The notes below the pieces were generated by a model. It did not search any database. It worked only from the letters and a program-made list of their open reading frames with translations, and was not told where the DNA came from. Shown here one piece after another: positions 59,216 through 64,000 of a DNA stretch of 64,000 nucleotides; position 1 is the stretch's first letter; each line of letters begins with the position of its first letter. Source of the stretch: CAMLIZ01 sp036231905 (GTDB lineage Bacteria > Pseudomonadota > Gammaproteobacteria > Burkholderiales > Burkholderiaceae_C); NCBI RefSeq assembly GCF_036231905.1, contig NZ_JAZARE010000003.1, positions 186,001-250,000 on the forward strand, read 5' to 3'. Both the position numbers and the translations under genes were made by a program.

Positions 59216-60945
59216 CAGTGCGGATCGGTCAGCACCTGCAGCGCAGCGGACACATACACCAGCGGCGCGTTCCAGTTGATCGCCACTTCGTTGCTCGCGT
59301 AGCTGCAGTCATGGTCGATGTAGGACAAGGCGGGCGCCTTGGAGGCATACGGCACGGGGCAGTCCTTGGCGTCGTGCTGGCCTGCATGGGGCCCACCGAC
59401 GATGAAACCGGGCACCGGCGCCGCCACGCCATCGGCCATGGAAGGCCGGTGGTGCGGGTGCATCGGCGAGTGTTCGCCGATGCCGGTGACCATGGACAGG
59501 CCCAGCGGGTTGCGGCCCAGCACGTAGTCCAGCGCCGCCTGCGCGGCATCCAGCATGCGCCGTTCGCGCGTGAGGCGGTAGCCCTGCACCAGCACCAGCG
59601 CCTGGTTCAACGCCACGGCGTTGCTGCCCCAGACAAAGTCGCCGGTCTGCATGGCGACCCGGTAGGGCGAGGCCTGCCAGGCGTCGGCGAGTTGCCGGGC
59701 CTGGCCGGTGATGCGGCGCTCGACCAGCGCACGGTCGGCGGCCGGCGTGAGGCGCTCCCGGTGGTGGGCCAGCGAGATCCAGGCCAGCGCCCCCACGTCC
59801 GACCAACCCGGCACGCCCATCGTCGCCTCGGCCGGTTTCATCGCCGCCAGATAGGCATCGTCGCGGGTGCTCAGGTAGAGCTCGGCCGCCGCCCAGGCGA
59901 ACTCGTCGGCGAGGTGGCTGTCGTCATAACCGCCGGTGTGGATGTCGGGCGGCTGGCGGTACACCACCGCCGGATGCTCCTGCGCCCAGCGCCAGGCCTG
60001 CCGGGCGGCCGCCAGCATGCGCGCAGAAAGCCCCGGCCGCTGCGCCTCGAAGGCGGCAAACACGCGGCTGGCCTGCGCCATCACGGCCGCGAAGTCCAGC
60101 GTGGCCGCGGTGCTCTTCATCACGACGTAGCGCTGGCCACCGGTCTGGTGCGGCATCACCGCGCCGTCGAAGCCCTTGTCGGTGAGCTTGTGGTACACGC
60201 CGCCGTCCGCCGGATCCTGCATGGTGAGCATCCAGTCCAGGTTCCACAGCGCCTCGTCCAGCAGGCCGGGCAGGCCGTTGCCGCTTTCCGGAATGTTCAG
60301 CGCCTGCGCGCGGAAGAACTGCGGAAAGTGCTCGTAGGCGGCCAGCAGCGTGTAGACGGTGATGCCGGAATTGACGATGTACTTGTTGTAGTCGCCGGCG
60401 TCGTACCAGCCCTTGGGCGAGGAAATCACGGTGCCTTCCGGCCGGCCCGGTCCCGCGGCCGATGCATGCACGAGCACGTGGGTGTCGGGGTGGCCTGCAG
60501 GCCGTGCCCAGGGGCCGGCATGGCGCGGCTCCAGGGCGATGCCGGCGCGGTTGTAGTAGTAGGCCTTGAGCGCCGCCGCGTTCAAGGCGGCATACGCATC
60601 CGGCGCGATCGTGAAACGCGGCGAGTCGGCCAGCCCGTCCACTTGCAGGCGGTACTCGCCCGGCGTGGTGAGTGGGGAGAAGTCAGCCATGCGCACCGCC
60701 TGCTGCGCCGGCGCCCAGGTGGCCGGCGCAGCGAGCACGCCGCGGTAGGCCTCGCGGCCGGTGCGCACGTCGACCACCGAGAAGGCGGCGCCACCGGCCG
60801 GGGGCACGGCGGCCCACTTGGCCGCGCCGGGCACGAAACCCGCCTGGTTGACCTGGATCGCCCCCGCCGCCGGGGGCACGGGCGGCGTGCTGCAGGCCGA
60901 CATGCCCACGGCCAGCAGCAGCGCGGCAATGCGCAAGTGCGTCAT
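59215..60945 (-). CDS. Glycoside hydrolase family 9 lipoprotein
   Basis: The 576-residue protein has a signal peptide with probable lipobox (GMSAC-STPP). An N-terminal Ig-like CelD domain (about 28-115) is followed by a GH9 (alpha/alpha)6 barrel. The catalytic base motif is WYDAGDYNKY (180-189), a conserved His region HHRPS follows, and the catalytic Glu553 is in SNEVAINWNAPLVYV. GH9 enzymes cut beta-1,4-glucans and related polymers in endo- or exo-mode. ATG 60945 overlaps the GH2 stop (ATGA). The lipid anchor suggests action at the outer membrane or in the periplasm on oligosaccharides. Confidence 0.9.
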   Translation of the reverse strand: MTHLRIAALLLAVGMSACSTPPVPPAAGAIQVNQAGFVPGAAKWAAVPPAGGAAFSVVDVRTGREAYRGVLAAPATWAPAQQAVRMADFSPLTTPGEYRLQVDGLADSPRFTIAPDAYAALNAAALKAYYYNRAGIALEPRHAGPWARPAGHPDTHVLVHASAAGPGRPEGTVISSPKGWYDAGDYNKYIVNSGITVYTLLAAYEHFPQFFRAQALNIPESGNGLPGLLDEALWNLDWMLTMQDPADGGVYHKLTDKGFDGAVMPHQTGGQRYVVMKSTAATLDFAAVMAQASRVFAAFEAQRPGLSARMLAAARQAWRWAQEHPAVVYRQPPDIHTGGYDDSHLADEFAWAAAELYLSTRDDAYLAAMKPAEATMGVPGWSDVGALAWISLAHHRERLTPAADRALVERRITGQARQLADAWQASPYRVAMQTGDFVWGSNAVALNQALVLVQGYRLTRERRMLDAAQAALDYVLGRNPLGLSMVTGIGEHSPMHPHHRPSMADGVAAPVPGFIVGGPHAGQHDAKDCPVPYASKAPALSYIDHDCSYASNEVAINWNAPLVYVSAALQVLTDPH

Positions 60946-62984
60946 GGTGTGCCCACCCACACCACCGAGTCGGTGGCTCCGGCGTCGGTGCGCACACCGA
61001 GCAGGTTGCGGCCCGGCGACAACGGCACATCGCGCCACACGGCGATGCCGTCCGCGGCATGGGCGGTGCCCACCGGCCGGCCGTTGAGCGCCAGCGTCAC
61101 ACGCTCGGCGTTGGTGTAGACCTTCAATGTCGCCGGCCCGGCGGGCCGCGGCGTGAACCGCCGGCTGGCGATGTGGACCATGGGCGTGCGGCTCCAGTGC
61201 GCACGATAGAAGTGGTAGGCGTCCTTGCGCATCTGGCGGTCGTAGCTGATGAGGCCCTTGTCGTTGATGCCGGGCCGGTCGCCCTCGTTGCGGCCGGCCG
61301 AAGCGAGGTCGAAACCCACCCAGACGAAGCTGCCCCACAACCAGGGGCGCGCTTGGATCTGCGGCCAGTAGGCTTCGTGGAACAGTGCCTGGTATTGCTC
61401 GGGATGCCAGCGGCTGGCGGGCTGGGGCCGCTGCGGCGGATCCTGCTGGTGCAACGCGCTGGCGCCGGCGCCGTATTCGCTGATGCCGATGGCCCGCGTG
61501 GGCAGGCGCGTGTGCAGCGCATCGGCCCACGGGCCGATGTCGGAGAGCTGGCCGTCGTACCAGCCGTAGTAGCGGTTGTAGCCGGTGAGGTCGGCCTGCA
61601 GGGCCATCGGGTGGTCATCGGCGGCGCAGCAGTGCGCATAGGCGGTGAGGCGCTGCGGGTCCTCCTGCTTCAGCTGCGTGTGCAGCTCGGCCAGCAGCGC
61701 GCGCACGGTCTCGTCCGAGCGGTAGACCTCGTTGCCCACGCCCCACACGGCCACCGCAGCGTGGTGGCGGTTCTGCCGCACCAGCTCGCGCAGCTGCTGA
61801 GCGAGGTTGCTGCGGAAGGCGTCGCTGTCGTGCAGGGCGCTGTTGAGCGGGATCTCGGTCCACAGCACGAAGCCCAGTTCGTCGGCGCGTTCGTACACCC
61901 GCTGCGGATGCTGGAAGTGCACCAGCCGCAGGCCGGTGACCCCCAGCTCCTGCAGGATCCGCAGGTCCTCGTCGATCTCTGCATCCACCACGGCCAGGCC
62001 CTTGCCCGGCCGCCCGGGGTGGAAGTAGTTGACGCCGTGCAGCGGATACGGCTTTCCGTTGAGCAAGAAGCCGCGCTGCGGATCGACCGCCATCGTGCGG
62101 ATGCCCACCGGCTGGGCGAGCTGGTCGACCACCTTCTCGCCCTGCAGCACCTCGGCCGTCAGCCGATAGAGGTAGGCATCGTGCACCCCCTGCCACAAGC
62201 GCGGCTTGCTCACCTGCAGCGCCAGCGTGGCGGTTTCGGTGGTCGCCACGGGCACCCGCCACGCCTGGTCCGCCTGCGCCACCACCTGCCCCGCCGCATC
62301 CCGCAGCGCCACCCGCAGCACCAGGCTCTGCGTGGCGGACGTGTCGTTGCGCAGGCGCGCCTTCACCTGCAGGTTCGCACCCGCGGGCGCGATGCCGGTG
62401 GTGGCCACCTCCAGGCCCGGACTGCCATGGTCCAGCAGGTCGAAGTGTGCGGCGGCAGTCTCCACCAGGCGCACCCGGCGATACAACCCGCCGAACACCG
62501 TGAAGTCGCCGCCCAAAGGCGCCACCGTGGGCAGCGTGCCGTTGTCCACCCGCACCGCGACCACGTTGCGGCCGGCCTGCAGCCACCCGGTGACATCGAA
62601 GCGAAAGCGTGCGTAGCCGCCGTCATGGCGCCCGGCATGGCGGCCGTTGACCCACACGTCGGCGGCCAGCGCCGCGCCGTCGAACTCGAGGAAGCTGCGC
62701 CGGTCGCCCGCCGCCGCCGGGCGCACGAGCGCCAGGCGATACCACCCCGGCCCGCGGTAGTACGCACCGCCAGCCTCGCCATCCACCGCGTTCCAGGTGT
62801 GCGGCAGCGTCACCTGCGGCCAGGCGCTGTCGTCCAGGCCCGGCGCCTGCGCGCCGGCCACGTCGGCACGCTGGAAGCGCCACGGGCCGTCGAGCGGGGT
62901 CTCCACGCGTGCGGTGGCCTGCGCCATCGCGCACAGCGCCAACAGCACAACCGCCACGCAGCGGTGCCAGGCTGCCGGTCTCAC
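60942..62984 (-). CDS. Glycoside hydrolase family 2 (beta-galactosidase/mannosidase-like)
   Basis: The 680-residue precursor has a Sec signal (VVLLALCAMAQATA). It shows the GH2 order: a jelly-roll sugar-binding domain (GPWRFQRADV, YYRGPGWYRL, VWVNGRHAG), an Ig-like domain, and a TIM barrel. The acid/base Glu419 is in WGVGNEVYRS and the nucleophile Glu503 in IGISEYGAGAS. The C-terminal region (RPAGPATLKVYTNAERVTLA) is a DUF4982-like beta domain. It removes terminal beta-linked galactosyl or mannosyl units. It is coupled to a second GH2 gene upstream and to the GH9 gene downstream. Confidence 0.92.
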   Translation of the reverse strand: MRPAAWHRCVAVVLLALCAMAQATARVETPLDGPWRFQRADVAGAQAPGLDDSAWPQVTLPHTWNAVDGEAGGAYYRGPGWYRLALVRPAAAGDRRSFLEFDGAALAADVWVNGRHAGRHDGGYARFRFDVTGWLQAGRNVVAVRVDNGTLPTVAPLGGDFTVFGGLYRRVRLVETAAAHFDLLDHGSPGLEVATTGIAPAGANLQVKARLRNDTSATQSLVLRVALRDAAGQVVAQADQAWRVPVATTETATLALQVSKPRLWQGVHDAYLYRLTAEVLQGEKVVDQLAQPVGIRTMAVDPQRGFLLNGKPYPLHGVNYFHPGRPGKGLAVVDAEIDEDLRILQELGVTGLRLVHFQHPQRVYERADELGFVLWTEIPLNSALHDSDAFRSNLAQQLRELVRQNRHHAAVAVWGVGNEVYRSDETVRALLAELHTQLKQEDPQRLTAYAHCCAADDHPMALQADLTGYNRYYGWYDGQLSDIGPWADALHTRLPTRAIGISEYGAGASALHQQDPPQRPQPASRWHPEQYQALFHEAYWPQIQARPWLWGSFVWVGFDLASAGRNEGDRPGINDKGLISYDRQMRKDAYHFYRAHWSRTPMVHIASRRFTPRPAGPATLKVYTNAERVTLALNGRPVGTAHAADGIAVWRDVPLSPGRNLLGVRTDAGATDSVVWVGTP

Positions 62985-64000
62985 GGGCCGGCCTCCACGA
63001 TCACCCGGCCCACGATGCCCGAAGGCTGGCCCGGCTGCGACTGCAGCAGCACCGTGATCTCACGGCGCAGGGGCCCGGCAGCCAGCGGTACCGACAAGGG
63101 CCCGGGCGAGGCGCTGGTCTTTTCCGCCACGCGCACGCCGTCGACCCATATCTCGGCCCGGCCCGCGATCTCGAGGAAGCTCAGGCGTGCGTGGCCGTCG
63201 TTGCGGTCGGCGCGCAGGCGCAGCTCGGCGCGGTAGGTGCGCCAGGGCAGCGCCTGCGGCTGCTGCTTCATCGGGGGCGCACCCCATCCCCACGTGTTCA
63301 TGTCGCTGTCGGCCAGCACCTGGTGAGGATCGGGCCGCTCGGCCTGCGGCGGCGAGATGCGCCAGTACGGCGGCGTGGTGGTGGGCTGGGCACCGGGCAC
63401 CGCCGGCAGCGCAGGCGCCGCCCGCAGCTCGAGCAGGGCCTGCGCGTCCTGCAGGCCCGGCGACACGGCACGCAGCTTGAGAGCGCCGCCGCCGCCGCGG
63501 CGGCTCTGCACGATCACCTGCGCCAACCCGTTGTAGAGGCTGCGTTCGCCGGCCTTGTCGGCCTCGTGCGAATTGGGGTCGCCGTTGCCCACGCCGATGA
63601 TCGCGCCCTCGCCTTCCAGCTCGAAGCGCACATGCAGGTTGGCCGTGGGCACCGGCCGGCCTTGCGCATCGACGGCGCTCACGGTCACCGGCACGGCGTC
63701 CAGCCCGTCACCGGCCAGCGCGGTGCGCTCGGGTTCCAGCACCAGTCGCGCGGGCGCGCCGCTGGTCTCGACCCGGTCGCGCGCCAGTTCGGCGTTGCCG
63801 CGCAGCGCCACCGCTTCCAGCCACCCCGGCGCATAGGGCACCTGGAAGGTCGCCATCTCGAAGCGGTCGACATCCTGCTCACCGACCACGGCGCCGTTGA
63901 GCAGCAGCCGCACGCGCGGCGCGTTGGTGGCCACCATCACCTTGATGGGCTGACCCTCCCGGCCCGCCCAGTTCCAGTGCGGCACAAGCTTGACCACCGG
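62981..64000 (-). CDS. Second GH2 family glycosidase (C-terminal part, N-terminus beyond window edge)
   Basis: Only the last ~340 residues lie in the window and the frame is open to 64000. The visible part starts around LVPHWNWAGREGQPIKVMVA, the DUF4982 domain of GalA-like beta-galactosidases. An invasin/Ig-like GH2 domain follows (LVLEPERTALAGDGLDAVPV, IGVGNGDPNSHEADKAGERS), then a C-terminal carbohydrate-binding-like beta-sandwich. The catalytic barrel is outside the window. It overlaps the next GH2 gene by 4 bases and is the most upstream visible gene of the operon. Confidence 0.85.
   Translation of the reverse strand, partial: PVVKLVPHWNWAGREGQPIKVMVATNAPRVRLLLNGAVVGEQDVDRFEMATFQVPYAPGWLEAVALRGNAELARDRVETSGAPARLVLEPERTALAGDGLDAVPVTVSAVDAQGRPVPTANLHVRFELEGEGAIIGVGNGDPNSHEADKAGERSLYNGLAQVIVQSRRGGGGALKLRAVSPGLQDAQALLELRAAPALPAVPGAQPTTTPPYWRISPPQAERPDPHQVLADSDMNTWGWGAPPMKQQPQALPWRTYRAELRLRADRNDGHARLSFLEIAGRAEIWVDGVRVAEKTSASPGPLSVPLAAGPLRREITVLLQSQPGQPSGIVGRVIVEAGP

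Noticed and set aside
60942..64000. The two adjacent GH2 frames as one gene split by a frameshift
   Set aside because: The downstream gene has its own signal peptide, full jelly-roll and barrel and both catalytic Glu residues, so these are two genes with a normal 4-base overlap.

Overview
This is a GC-rich (around 70%), gene-dense bacterial chromosome segment with one-base and ATGA stop/start overlaps, many GTG starts, a classical Gram-negative porin, NodT/HlyD export parts and TIG/DUF11 surface-type proteins. The gene content (YihY, DUF3606, DUF3348/DUF802/DUF2894, solitary ABC substrate-binding proteins, a CysNC fusion) suggests a betaproteobacterium of the order Burkholderiales, probably near the Rubrivivax/Roseateles/Leptothrix group. 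That placement is inferred from style and content, not from a marker gene. I saw no rRNA, tRNA, insertion sequence, prophage or CRISPR array.

Region 1 (1-7441, minus strand) is the promoter-proximal part of a biosynthesis/export cluster that continues past the left edge. In transcription order it holds an alkaline-phosphatase-superfamily hydrolase, a PAPS-type sulfotransferase, a small unknown protein, a NodT-type outer membrane factor, a PqqD-like/degenerate-M50/HlyD fusion protein, a SAM methyltransferase and an acyl carrier protein cut by the edge. Region 2 (7509-15791) holds a five-repeat DUF11 lipoprotein and sulfate-activation genes: cysQ, cysD, a cysN-cysC fusion and a TSUP exporter. 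Together these would make PAPS and clear PAP within a few kilobases of a sulfotransferase, much as nodPQ supports nodH in rhizobia.

Region 3 (15840-28802) is mixed housekeeping: a phospholipase-D lipoprotein, an oxidoreductase, YceI, a solitary substrate-binding protein, a membrane-anchored LytTR regulator divergent from an acyltransferase, a KDPGal aldolase, a chemoreceptor and the helicases DbpA and RhlE.

Region 4 (28821-45366) is a polyol (glycerol/tetritol-like) locus: an ABC importer with two ATPases and a DUF2160 protein, DhaL, DhaK, a triosephosphate-isomerase-family protein, an orphan binding protein and a histidine kinase on the minus strand. Facing it are a LacI-family regulator and a second DhaK, then a Cache chemoreceptor and a porin. 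AT-rich TGATTTAT motifs occur in both the transporter and porin control regions.

Region 5 (45606-50530) is an overlapping three-gene cluster of unknown function (helical protein, glycine-rich TIG protein without signal peptide, alpha/alpha-toroid protein with a cysteine-rich tail), then a hydratase-like gene. Region 6 (50567-57693) has a CPA2 antiporter, a YihY protein, a dienelactone-hydrolase-like protein and a four-gene operon DUF3348-DUF802-OmpA/MotB-DUF2894. Its DUF802 and OmpA members look like a ZorA/ZorB-type proton-driven motor pair. Region 7 (57875-64000) is a plant-polysaccharide operon: a GH2 glycosidase cut by the right edge, a second GH2, a GH9 and an AmpG-like MFS transporter, ending at a strong terminator.

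The best candidates for something undescribed are the three-gene cluster at 45606-49666 and the motor-like operon at 53823-57693. Next are the pseudoprotease fusion with its sulfonation neighbourhood and the duplicated dhaK with shared operator-like motifs.
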